This document shows positions 43,234-54,400 of a DNA stretch of 64,000 nt, piece after piece. The stretch spans positions 422,666,283-422,730,282 of the forward strand of contig NC_085140.1 of NCBI RefSeq assembly GCF_024139115.2. Direction: 5' to 3'. The position numbers were made by a program, and so were the translations under genes. This DNA is from Armigeres subalbatus. Taxonomy: Eukaryota > Arthropoda > Insecta > Diptera > Culicidae. The notes beneath the pieces are model-generated. The model saw nothing but the letters and a program-made list of their open reading frames with translations. It had not been told where the DNA came from and made no database searches. The number at the start of each line of letters is the position of its first letter. The first letter of the stretch is position 1.

Positions 43234-45193
43234 AGCATATAGTTTCAAATAGATGTAATGTAAAATGATAATATATGCAATGGAATTTTCTCACCAAAAA
43301 ATCGAAATCTTTTCTTCATCACCAGTATTGTTCAGAAGAATATTTCGGTGAAACTGGCAACACTGAAGGAGTGGAAATTGGAAGAAAAGTGATGAGTGTT
43401 GGGAAGATTGTCCTTCGGAAAAATACGGAGAATACTATAATGTAAGAAATATTTTGTAATTAGTAATTAGTTTGATTATATTTAATGGAATAAATTTACA
43501 GCATTGAAGCTGGTCGAAGAATTCCTGCTGTCAATAAGTGTTCTGCCGTGAAAGACTACACCCAACAAGTATGTTTTGAAACCAATTGTTACTAGGAAAT
43601 GGAAAACCATCCGTCGAAGAATATTCTGGTTAAAATCAGGGAAACGAACCCATTTCCTTTGATTGATTGGTTGAACAACATAATTCTAAATGCTGAAAAG
43701 ATGATATGAGAAGATAGAAGGCAGTATCAAATATAATAACATGAGTGTTTATGTTTAAAATCAAATTTGAATGTATAATTTATATATATATATATATATA
43801 TTTTTTTCTGAAAACTAAACATTTTTTTGCCAAAAAAAAAAATTTTATATAAAGGCGATACAAATATTAAAAATCCATTTTGTCTCCCTTCCCCTCGGAT
43901 TTTTTTGCCAAAAAATAATATTTTGAGGGGGCAACAAAATAAAATTCGGATATATTTGAGGATTTTCAAAACATTCTTTAACAAATCCGAGGAGTTTTTT
44001 TTATTTTTTTCATTTTATTATTTATTTTTTATTATCCCCCCCTTGACCTTTCGGAGACCAGTAGGACAAAAAGTCAATTAAATATTTGTAACGGCCTAAA
44101 CAGCTGCGATTTTTTCTGATTGTGTGAAACCATATGGTTATTTCAATGTTAGCTAAGGTCACCAGGCTTCCATTGATGTTCATATCATTACATAATATTG
44201 ATTTGAAAAATGTTATAAGCAAAAAACGCTAGTAGCTCCACAAACGGAGACACCCCCTGCTATTTTTTTTTTCTAAATAATAGGCAACAACATGCATTCA
44301 AACTATGGAAAAACATACTTTTTGCACTTATAATTTCATCTAACTCGAGAAGAATGTCACTTCGTTCGACGGTAATTTGATATGTAATTTAAAGCAATGT
44401 AAACTGAAAAAAAATGTCAAGCCATAGACGATTATTAAAGACACTGATATTCTAATATTGTCACTTCTTTTTCAGCATTAACTTCTGTTTAAATAGACAC
44501 ACACTGGTATAGTTCAATGTAAATGTTAATGATAAACCGAAAGTAATACTCACCTTCCAGAGTCTCAACGGCACTTACCACCCACCAAGCCTCCCACTCA
44601 CTGTGTACGTCAAGTATATTTTTATGATCTGCATCTGCATCATCTGCTGATGAAGGTAGATACCATCATCCAAAACACAAAATAGTAGTCATAATCCACT
44701 ATAGGCTCGAAATCTGCTAATGAATGCTTCACATACCTTCCTCATGATTCCTGTTAAATTAGCTTGAATTAAACTTATTAGAATCTTGAATTTGAATTCG
44801 GAAAAACTTTGAATCTACCATCGGGTAAAAATTAGAGGCATCATTGTTGTACCCGAAAGTAAGGCAGAAGGCTTTACGACCTTCACACCGTCTTCCGGAA
44901 CAGAACGTCGTCGGAACAGAACTTGAGCTGCCAGTGATGTTGAACTTGCTGATTGACTGGTGTGCAGGCTGCATTCTTCGAAAAATCTACCATTTCGACA
45001 GGGAATCCGTTGTTGATGTCTTCTAGCAGCATCTCTCCAAAGGGTACCCAAAAGTTGAGGTTCATGAATCTTTTGGAAATTGGAGTTTGATTTTTTTTCA
45101 CAAAAAACGAGAAAAAAATGACGCATGATGAAATTTTTGCATCCGATTTTTTTCGCGTCCTACTTTGATCTCTGTATTTCTTCAAACTCCTGT
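43234..45193. other. AT-rich, no gene recognised
   Basis: Includes (TA)n at about 43780-43802. 44810-45060 is less AT-rich with overlapping open frames on both strands, none convincing. Confidence 0.4.
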
Positions 45194-45578
45194 ATGATGA
45201 TGATGATGATGATGATACTACCATCTATTGTAGCAAGGCACCTGCCGATAGCACTGGCCATGTCTGACAAACGATTTGATCATGATTATACTATTGTATG
45301 TATTTCATCAAACTCCTGTGTGAAGGGCCAAAAATGAGTGGGGTGGTACCATAAGCAGAAACACTTATGCGAATCCACGGAATCAATATAGAATCTCCTT
45401 CCAGAAGAAAGATCGTACATACAGTAATATTATCTAGCCCTCGTTTCCCAGATTGACCCAATAGATGGGGAGAAGAGCCCGCCCTTTATCCACGAGATGT
45501 TAATAACAGGAAGTTGGCGATTTCACACTTCCTATACAAATCGCTTCAATCGGGTGCCCTGATGGTTATTTTTTTATA
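45194..45578 (-). mobile_element. LINE-like 3' end with (ATC)n tail, copy 2
   Basis: Matches 42863-43233: CATCTATTGTAGCAAGGCAC, GATAGCACTGGCCAT, CCCGCCCTTTATCCACGAGA, CGGGTGCCCTGATGG. Next to it, TATTTCTTCAAACTCCTGTA at about 45175 repeats an internal segment (45300-45320), a small extra duplication. Confidence 0.65.
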
Positions 45579-45601
45579 TGGTATACTAGCTGCATGTATG
45601 C

Positions 45602-46223
45602 GGGCTTGGTAGTCATATGACTACTGCTTCTGCCTCATACGCAGGAGGTCGTGGGTTCAATCCCCAGGTCCGTTCCATTCTCCTACTTTGTATCTTTCTC
45701 TTTATTTCTCATGTTCTAGCAATCGCTAGAACTGGAAATGGACTTCCATACAGTTTCCATTACTTTTCCTATACCTTCAACTTGAGTATTCTAACAGTAA
45801 TCTGCTAGAATTGGAAATGAACTTATAGAGCTCGTTTCCTACATCCAATTAGAAATTCCATCAGTTACCTTCTCCTATCTACCACATTGGCAGTTCGTTA
45901 ACCAAGACGGACCTCTGCCTCTCCAACCTAACCCAGAAATTCCAACAAATTCCGCATGAACTCGTGGCAAGTGCAGAGGTATATTCGGCTTGCAGTGGGC
46001 GAGTGATTGCATCATCATTTCCTCCCCCTTCGCTACATTGACTTGCATTCTGACGTGGCAGGCGTCAGTACGACCTAACAAATGAGATCACCAGTACTTG
46101 TACATTGAAGATGTGTGCTAGTCCCAAGCAAACATCTGTTGGTTCCCTGTGCAAGAACAGCTGATCTGGTCATAATGGAGTAGCAACTACGAGCAGTCAA
46201 TCAAGCTCAAGCTCAACTTGATG
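45602..46223 (+). mobile_element. long tRNA-headed SINE-like element, with head
   Basis: The first 75 bases read as a tRNA: GGGCTTGGTAGTCATATGAC, anticodon-like CAT in the loop, GGAGGTCGTGGGTTCAATCC (box B), GGTCCGTTCC. The body then runs about 540 bases and ends at CAAGCTCAAGCTCAAC. The body matches 34435-34792 and 63028-63341 in reverse. Unusually long for a SINE. Confidence 0.7.
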
Positions 46224-46352
46224 GTGTTACTATACACGAGGCTGAGAGCAGTTGAATGAAATGAACGGAATAAAATATTTAGATTATTGCTGGATTTCCT
46301 AATGTTTCTTGAAAGGTCAATATCATAACGCTGGTTCTTCTTTAGTTTAACA
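46224..46352. other. spacer
   Basis: Short AT-rich spacer; nothing recognised. Confidence 0.4.
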
Positions 46353-48574
46353 CTAGCTTTATGTACCCGGCCTTGCTCGGAATTGCCAGTTTGGTTTGCA
46401 GTTTTTTTTACAATCGGAAATGATAAAACCAATTGGTCAACAGGGTAATTGTGTTTACTTATTCATACTTTATCATTTGATTGAAAGAAAGGTTTTGGAA
46501 ACATTGACTGATTTTGAAGAAGGGATTTCAAACCCACGGATAGGCCAACGTCTATTTCTAAAGAAGGAAAAACATTCATCGATGCCATATTCCGGGCAAC
46601 GCATATTTTTAAAGAAGGGATCACACCCACCATTCAGAAGGAAACACATTAATCATTGCTTTTCACTGGGCATACCATTATTCCGATGAACAATAATTAT
46701 CATTGTTTTATACCCAGCAAATGCTTGCTTTCTATGCAAGATTTTTCTGATGCTGTTCATAATTATCCCAAATGTCCTTCATGTCGAATGACCTTAGGCC
46801 AAATAGTGTTATGTTAATGGCCTGCTTCATTCAGGGATATGTCATTTTCAGCGAAATGTCATATTCTGGGATATGTGTATAGCGAAGTATCGTTTTCGGG
46901 AAATATCATTTTTGGGGAAATGTTATTACCTGGAAAATGTTATTGTCGAGGATTTGCTGTTTTTAAGGAATTCGGGCAATTTGTTTTCGGAGCATTGTAC
47001 AATGTCAAAGAACCTCGGATGTTCTAAATAAAGGGATTATGAATTAAGTCGTTTTCTAAACAATACCCAATCCCAATACATTCCATCCCAAAAGTCCCTT
47101 CCAGCATCTCTATAATATTTTCCTTTGGGTAGGTATTACGTGTTTGGTTTGAATTGACCTATGCGATAAAAAGGTATTCTAAACTGTTCGTTTAATGAAT
47201 ATACCCTCTCTCTCATTAAGCTATGGCACTCCTACCCAGTCTGATATAGACAGATAATATGGGTTCCAAATTTAGTGGACATCGATAAATGGGTTTAGAA
47301 GTCATGCTGAATTGATTGATAACTAAACAATACCCCTCTATCACACCCTCCCCCTTTTAAAATTACTTAACCACATCCACTAAAATCGCTTCCTTAGGAC
47401 ACACAATATTTTGTACAAATTTGGTTTAAATCGGTCATAAGGCTCAGGATTTACATTGAGTTGATCGATTGCTAAACAATACCCCTCCCCCCACCCTCCC
47501 TCTTTTGTGAAGAGCATCCCTAACCTCCTATCGTCGCCTCCTTATGACAAAGAATTTGTGTTCCGAATATGATTGAAATCGGTCAAGGGGTTCAGAATTT
47601 TCACTGAGTTGATTGATAACTAAGCAATACCCCTCCCTCCACACTCTCCCTCTTTTCCAAAGAGCATGCTTAACCCCCTATCGTCGTCTCCTTAAGAAAA
47701 AGAATTTATGTTCCAAATTTGGTTGAAATCGGCCAAGGGGTTCAGAATTTACACTGAGTTGAAACTGAACAATACCCCTCCCCCCAAACCCTCTCCCTTT
47801 TCCAAAGAGCACGCTTAACACCTATCTTCCCCTTCTTAAGATAAAGAAATTTGTGTTCCAAATTTGGTCGAAATCGGCCTAGGGGTTCAGAATTTACACT
47901 GCATGGATCGATAATTAGGCAATACCCCTCCCCCATACCCTCCCCCTTTTCCAAAGAGCATGCTCAACCCCCTATCGTCCCCTCCTTAAGATAAAGAATT
48001 TGTGTTCCAAATTTGGTTGAAATCGGCCAAGGGGTTCAGAATTTACACTGAGTTGATCGATAACTAAGCAATACCCCTCCCTTCACATCCTCCCCCTTTT
48101 CCAAAGAGCATGCTTAACCCCCCTATCGTTCCCTCTGTTAGATAAAGAATTTGTGTTTCAAATTTGGTTGAAATCGGTCAAGGGGTTCAGAATTTACACT
48201 GAGTTGATCGATAACTAAGCAATACCCCTCCCCCCACACCCTCCCCCTTTTCCAAAGAGCATGCTCAACCACCCTATCGTTCCCTCTGTAAGATAAAGTA
48301 TATGTGTTCCAAATTTGGTTGAAATCGGCCAAGGGGTTCAGAATTTTCACTGAGTTGATCGATAACTAAGCAATACCCCTCCCCTCACACCCTCCCCCTT
48401 TTCCAAAGAGCATGCCTAACCCCCCTATCGTCGTCTCCTTAAGATAAAGAATGTGTGTTCCAAATTTGGTTAAAATCGGTAAATGGGTTCAGAAGTTATG
48501 CTGGAACATACATACAAACATACATACAAACATACAAACATTGAGTTTTATATATATATATATATATATAAAGA
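46353..48574 (-). mobile_element. Helitron-like element, 2.2 kb, with internal tandem repeats
   Basis: On the minus strand the 5' end is TTTATATATATATAAAACTC then AATGTTTGTATGT, close to the TCTATATA...AATG starts of the other Helitron-like elements. The 3' end is GAGCAAGGCCGGGTACATAAA then GCTAG with T after it (46353-46356). Most of its length is the 150-bp tandem array at 47310-48500. 46800-46960 has a small degenerate repeat of GGAAATGTTATT. No Rep/helicase frame. That both ends belong to one element is an inference. Confidence 0.55.
47310..48500 (-). repeat. eight tandem units of 145-151 bp
   Basis: CAATACCCCTCCC occurs at 47327, 47477, 47625, 47770, 47920, 48069, 48220 and 48371. Each unit carries CCCTCCCCCTTTTCCAAAGA, CCTATCGT, AATTTGTGTTCCAAATTTGG, and AAATCGGTCAAGGGGTTCAG. 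Strong strand asymmetry in C versus G. Confidence 0.92.
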
Positions 48575-48575
48575 A

Positions 48576-48610
48576 GAAAAGATAGAAGATAGAAGATAGA
48601 TAGATAGATT
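48576..48610 (+). repeat. GATAGAA/GATA microsatellite
   Basis: Three AGAAGATAG-type units and GATAGATAGATAG beside the (TA)n end of the Helitron-like element. Confidence 0.85.
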
Positions 48611-48833
48611 AACATAACTTCGATCTTCTGCGATTGTAAACAACGATATTAAGACAAGTTTATTTTGTAGTTCAGTTTTTAAAGGAACTATATAGTTTCT
48701 CAAATGCAACAAGGTAAATGTTCAACTTCGTCTTCCGCAAATAATATAGGAAACCATTGCGTCATATGCTTAAGGATTTTGGTTTTGCCTTTTTGATGTA
48801 AATTATGTCAAAGGGGAAAGCTCGGATACATGC

Positions 48834-50366
48834 ACAATAGGACAGCCCCATATAAAGGAGTGGCCAAAATTACCAAAAGGCCAATTTTCGATTTAAGCGT
48901 GACCTATGTTTTTAGTATCAGGGCGGTTTGTTATTTTTTTTTAGATTTTTTAGGGAAGGGTGGGGTCGTTCCAAGTGCCCCTCCTAGAAATAACATTTTT
49001 GCGATTTTTTTAAGAAAACCGGCAGCTTTTCCATATTATTGTCTCAAAAGTAACATATTTATATATCGTTAAAAGCTATTAAACAGATCTATGCAAAAGG
49101 CTATATAATGTAATAATAGCCCCTTCCAGAATTTAATTTTAAGTAGTTTTGTAAAAACATATTTTACGCAATATTTAACGAACAAAACAGTTTGGTACTA
49201 CGCAATAAAACAACATGCACTTCACTATTGAACTCTTAAGCTTTGAGGACCTTGAATAAAATTCTGCCTAAATTCGCCATTTTGTAAAATACATGAATTT
49301 TTTACATAGAAGCTATATGGGTGTGTGAATGTCTGTATGTGTGTGAACAAAAATATTCTTAACACTTTTTTAGGCACCTACCCTGAACCGATTTACTCGC
49401 AACAAGCTTTATTCGTCAGGGAATGTTGTTCCATTATTCCTTATTGAAAGTAGGCTGGATCGGACTATGAGCACAAAAGTTATGACCAAAATACATTTTC
49501 TCATAATGCACGAGAAAGACAACATTACCGTTTGGAGGATTATTCAGGTTTTACGTTAAACTTTTTTTTTCAATTTTCATCTAAGTTACTCAATAATGCC
49601 ACTTTAAGGTGATTATACAATCAAGCCATGTGGTGAATTTCAAATTCACCACACGATTTTCTACTCCTATCATCAAAAGATCAAATCTAGCGTAATAATT
49701 TTCGTACAATGCTGAAATTGAAGTCGATTGTTTAGCACAAGTAAGCAAACGATCTACGAATGTTCCATCCCCATGGACATTGTGGTTCTCTCAATTCGTG
49801 CTCTTGAAAAATCACAAGAAAAAGCACGTGGTTTCCAAGATGGCCGATTTGTGGCTTTGTTGTATAACCACCTTAATTGAATTTGGCGACGAGGGTTGTG
49901 GAGTGGATGTTTGGGTGGAGGGTTATATCTTAACGTTGCGCCTCATTCAAGAAAAAAAAATCATCTATCATATAAAAAGCGTTACGCAGTGAAAAGGGAA
50001 GGCGTTCAAAATTTATAATTTTGACATTACCACATAATAAAAGCGAATTATAGATTTAACCATAACGTGTTGGATGAATAGTGTGCTGAACAACTCCTTG
50101 CCACAATGCCTGTTTATAATTATATAAGAAATCGTAATGAAATTTCAAATAAATAAAATTCCAGTTCGTTGATGTCACAATATAACGCTGATTGAATCTG
50201 TTCTACCTTCCTTTGTTAGTTTAATGAGTTCTACACAGTGAATTTCAACACCAGAATCTAAAAGAGCTTTTTTGATCGTTTTAGGAAATCTGTGTTGCGT
50301 CCATTTTTCTGTGACACGAATATACCGTTAAACCTTTATAAGACCATTAGTATTTTATCCATCGTC
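48834..50366 (-). repeat. 1.4-kb non-coding repeat, copy 2
   Basis: Inverted counterpart of 40331-41752, interrupted by the TTAA-flanked MITE at 49608-49872. Retains CACGAGAAAGACAACATTAC and CTTAACGTTGCGCC. Unassigned class. Confidence 0.75.
49608..49872. mobile_element. TTAA-flanked MITE, 265 bp
   Basis: Ends GGTGATTATACAA and TTGTATAACCACC, with TTAA at 49604-49607 and 49873-49876. The homologous site in the sister repeat (about 40835-40842, reverse strand) is uninterrupted, so this is a true insertion with a TTAA duplication (piggyBac-like target). The interior has CAAGATGGCCGATTTGTGGC near the right end. No coding. Confidence 0.9.
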
Positions 50367-50429
50367 AAACTATTGAAGCTTTGAATTCTTCACGCACGAC
50401 ACATACTTCAGAACCAATCAATCCCGTTC

Positions 50430-52600
50430 ATGCATCCCCAACACGGACGCCATATTAATGTAAGGTACGGCACCCTTTGGCCTACCGCAAGCCGTGTCTT
50501 GCGCGAGTACGTCATTTTCGTTCTAGATTTCACGGCGAGCGATTCGCTCAGCTGGAACGTGGATCCTTCTGGAAGCGGTCCCAGTAACAACGGCTTGGTG
50601 ACGTTGACGGAAGAATTTTTTTCGCTTCGGTGTCATCTATGGCGGTCGTGGCAGCAACAGTGTTTGAATTTACGAAAAGATTTCCCCTTATACTACTACG
50701 CTACAGACGACAGTGCGGCAATTTTTTTGTTGCTGCAGCCACCGCCGACAGCTCTGACGCTGCTGGGAACGCTATCGACGCAATGATCGGCACTTTCAAA
50801 TTTTAAGAAAAATCAACTATGTTCCGTTCATAGTGGGGGTCATGAAAAGAAGCGATATACGCGGTTCGATGCGCTTTCACTACCATTGACAGCAACAAAC
50901 GATTCTCCGAATCTGAAGAGAAAATTCAACCTTTAACCGTTGAATAGCTATAGACGCTACCGCGGTTAATAGATTTTCTATAACAACCTCCGTCGATGGC
51001 CATCACTGATGCCTTTGGGATCGCTAACAACGCAGATAAATCTGTGACGGCCGTCATCAGAGAGATGCAACAGAAAAATATACCCAAGGATGCGCCTTTC
51101 CAAATATTAAGCACAATCTAGCTATAAAGTTTCACTGTCCAACGCAAAATGGTTACAGACGCTACACCGCGGCGATTAAATTTACTGCCGAAGCCACCGC
51201 CGACGGCCATCACTGATGCTACCACAATAGTAATCCCAAATGTTCTGTTCCTGTAAATCAGTGGTGCTCAGCACTTTGGGCGTTTTTTTCCTCAATTTGC
51301 TTCTCACTCAATAAATATGAACTTCGACCATACAAATTGGTACTTTGTCGAAAGCTTTCAAATCTATCTGCTAAGGGTAATAAAATGGATATTGGTGATA
51401 AATTCACTCCGTACGAAACGATCAAAGCAAAACAAAGGTGCAGCCCACGGGCCGCAGTGTAATTTTACTTTGGTCAAGTCGTACGGAGAGTTTTCGACAC
51501 CAATATTCGTTTTAATACCCTCAGCTGATAGATATATTTCTCTTCTTCATTGTGTAAATAATATTCGTCACACATTCATTGTCTTCCATTTGAAATGCTG
51601 ATCCTGAAAAGGACTGGTTTATGTTCCTCGATACAGATCTGCTGACGATTGTTGCGATAGCCACTTGATGATTCACCACGATTTAAAGAAAATTCCACTT
51701 GAGTACTGCTGATGAAGGCCACGCGACGATGATTTTTCAGCAACACGCCGATGCCGATGCTGGAACCGCAATCCGTCGTACGCAACAGACTCGGACCACT
51801 GCTACTGATGCCTATGCAGGAACCGTTCTCCGTGGAATCTCGGACAAAATGGCTCGCGCGCGGGAGAGCTGCTGTGAGCTCATTAGCTCCTATGGGTGCA
51901 AATTTTATGTGCACTCATTACAATTAACGAATGGGCGGAGCTAATGAGCTTACTTCATTAGATACAAGAAGGCAGCTTTTCCGCGCGCGCGAACCATTTA
52001 GTTCGAGATTTCGCAGAGAACGGTCCAAAGCGTTCCCAGCATTTCAACCAGCAACCAAGCCGATTAGTTTGAGATTCTTCGGAAAGCGGTCCCAGCATCG
52101 ATATCAGTGGTGTTCTCTCGCGTAATTGGCGGTTGTTGCAAATCCGATTTTCTGTAAATAATCGTGCAGCCTTTGTCAGCAAGATCGGTGGGAGCAATAC
52201 TAAAGCGAAATTTGCTCGCGTACTGAGAGTGATTGCAAAGGCATCACTTTATGAAGAAGAAGGTTTTGTTTACCATATTGGAAACTATCAGTGGTGAGTG
52301 GAAAGGGGCATTGAGAGAATTTTTTGCCAGTTGCGGCCGTCGCCGGTGACAGCAAATTTGTGCAAGTGCAATGTTCTCTCTCATTTTCCACTCCCTGCCG
52401 ATAATCCCGCTTTACTACAATTTTGAAAGCACTGCCGATGCTGATGACGACCGCACGATGATTTCCAGCAAAACCGCAAACGCGCGCGAGAAAGCAGCTT
52501 TCTGAATTGACTTGAGACGATGTCTTCGCCGGTAGCGGTCCAAGTAACATCTGTGATGGCCGTCGGCGGTGGTTGAAGAAAATGTTTATGCTGAGAACAG
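50430..52600. repeat. GC-richer diffuse repeat region
   Basis: Scattered, diverged copies of short words: GCGGTCCCAG (50576, 52087; variants 52025, 52537), CCGCCGACGGCCATCACTGA (51205; inverse at 52545; variant 50995), ATCTCGGAC/GAATCTC, and CGCGCGCG runs with GAGAAAGCAGC. Many open frames occur but none is long or recognisable. Similar words return at 56270-56300 and 62100-62310. Confidence 0.45.
51357..51541. mobile_element. foldback MITE, ~75-bp arms
   Basis: GGGTAATAAAATGGATATTG and TTCACTCCGTACGAAACGAT on the left are inverted at 51466-51541. The loop is only about 28 bases and is GC-rich. Confidence 0.75.
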
Positions 52601-53159
52601 ATTACGATCTGTTTGTAATGTAAGTATGTTACATTTCGCATTATTTATTTCGCATTATTTTTGGTTAAAATTTTGCGATTGTGTCATGTATACAAACTAA
52701 TATTTTTGTTTTGTACACAACCCATCTAGTTTTTTTTATGAGAGAGGAAGGGTAATGTGGGTTTGAGTGTGATTATATATTAACACCTCAGCGTGTTAAT
52801 CGGTGAGCAGCAAGCCATGGCTTGGCCTCTTCTAGTCTGAAATCCGTGGCATACACACGCACTCACGGACAGTTAATCATTATCAGACAATCATGATTTC
52901 AATTTTCATGTGAAAACTTTTCACGTGAAAACAGTAGGCGAGTTGTCGCCGGCGACAACTTCTCAAATTTTGTACTCAAACGATAATAAACGCAGAATTT
53001 TCATTCAATCATTAATCTTCACTCACATCAGCTAATTGTCAACAGTCCCGTTATAACTTCTATTTGGCGTTATGGTTGCATGGAAGTAAGGAAAAAGAAT
53101 TCAAAATGAAACGGTAAATTCAAATCAAGATACAATTTTCAAACGATTATTATTCGCTG
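52601..53159. other. no gene recognised
   Basis: A short palindromic pair TTTTCATGTGAAAACTTTTC / TTTTCACGTGAAAA at about 52903-52930. Nothing else. Confidence 0.4.
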
Positions 53160-53345
53160 GCGAGTTTTTATCACTTGATAATTTAAAAGTAAAATCGCGG
53201 GTGAGTTTGATCAAGTCGAGTCAAGTACGAGACACCGAAGACGGCCTTACTGTTGAGGTCGAAATACGTATCTGTCAAGATACAATTAAGTGGTGGAATT
53301 AAATGGGATTGTATAAACTCATCTTATGACAAGTGAAAATTTGAT
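53160..53345 (-). repeat. dispersed repeat, family of 5636/37244
   Basis: Reverse complement carries CGTATTTCGACCTCAACAGT, GGCCGTCTTCGGTGTCTCGT and TTGACTCGACTTGATC. The longest of the three copies. Confidence 0.65.
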
Positions 53346-53944
53346 GTTTCCCATCCCTGCTCACGGAGAGCTGCTGTCATCACATTTCACTCCGGCCATT
53401 TGGGGTCACACACTTACTATGATAAACTCAGCACATTTTGGAACATAAGACGTGTGTGAACCATTTTGGACTTTGATTGACTGATAATTCTTTTTGTAGG
53501 CTTAACGAAGGCCGTTCCTAAATGGTCAATATAATTTATTCTACGATATTCATTGAGGTGTATCCAAATATAGTATATGAGCAAATCTGGAGTCAAACAC
53601 GGATTCAGCGAACAAAAATTCACTATAGGGACAAATTATTTGGTCATGAGGACAAAATCTTGTTGCGTTGTGGAATTCGATAGCATGAATAATTGTTTCA
53701 ATTTCACAACCTGTTTAAAACACTTTTCAAATTTCTTTTAATTTTTGGAAAATGTTATCTCTTCCTTAAACCCAGCCTCAACCATGGAATAAATTCAATC
53801 TAATGCACCATTAGCATAACAATCCATTATTCGTTTCACATAAATCTGAACTCATATCCCTTTATTGAGAAAGAAGGCATTTCATAAATTCAACTCTACC
53901 TCTATAAGCCCTACCATATAGCTCCTCGCCCACTGAACACTTAC
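53346..53944. other. AT-rich flank, start of a possible intron
   Basis: On the minus strand this would be the first intron of the candidate exon at 53945-54070, beginning GTAAGTG at 53944. No branch site or acceptor can be placed. Confidence 0.35.
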
Positions 53945-54070
53945 CTTGAAGGGATCCCGGTCGTGCTGGGTCTGGTTGATGTACATCGACGTCCTTCGGC
54001 CGATAATCGAGCGGCACCCGATGGAGCTGCTCCGTCGTCCGGACATCCGATCTGCCGTTACCTGCAGCAT
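53945..54070 (-). CDS. candidate host coding exon (5' exon with splice donor)
   Basis: Minus strand. From ATG 54070-54068 (MLQVTADRM; purine at -3) or ATG 54046-54044 (MSGRRSSSIG) the frame runs to CCCTTCAAG, followed at once by GTAAGTG, a near-consensus donor, giving a phase 0 intron. In the stretch from 54046 about 31 of 34 codons end in G or C, far above the AT-rich surroundings. Other frames show a weaker pattern. The predicted peptide is Ser/Arg-rich, then YINQTQHDRDPFK. I do not recognise the protein. The frame is open upstream to a stop near 54141, so 5' UTR probably precedes it. This is the only part of the window that looks like host coding sequence. Confidence 0.5.
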
Positions 54071-54400
54071 TCTGGCAGCTGACTGCTCCAAAAGCAAATT
54101 TAAACACGAGGTGCTCCCACACAATATACTTCTCGCCCTTTTTATCGCTTCCAGCAACTTAAAACACGGGATGAAAAAAAAACGCAGACAAATCTCCCAA
54201 AGCTTCCGCCTTCCGGAATAAAAGGGATCGGCACACAGCTACCACACTGGACACAATGGATCGGATATTTGTGCAAATTTCTCCGCTTGTCGAATAAATC
54301 AAATATTTTCACTAGAGCACGTTCTTCGTTCACACCCGCCTAGAGCTGCCTGAACGGTGGAGACACTTACACTTCACACCCCTCACTCAATGGTTCTCCT
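54071..54400 (-). promoter_or_regulatory. possible 5' UTR/promoter of the candidate exon
   Basis: Moderately GC-rich unique sequence upstream of the exon. No TATA box is evident. TTCAGG at about 54350 is only a weak initiator match. Inferred from position alone. Confidence 0.25.

Noticed and set aside
42967..43248. Minus-strand 93-codon protein
   Set aside because: The homologous copy at 45194-45578 has substitutions and indels that break the frame.
47310..48500. CRISPR array
   Set aside because: Units are about 150 bp, contiguous, without unique spacers, and the window is clearly from an insect genome.
53862..54122. Alternative minus frame over the candidate exon
   Set aside because: Third-position GC is clearly weaker than in the chosen frame, and it leaves the donor in a different phase without support.
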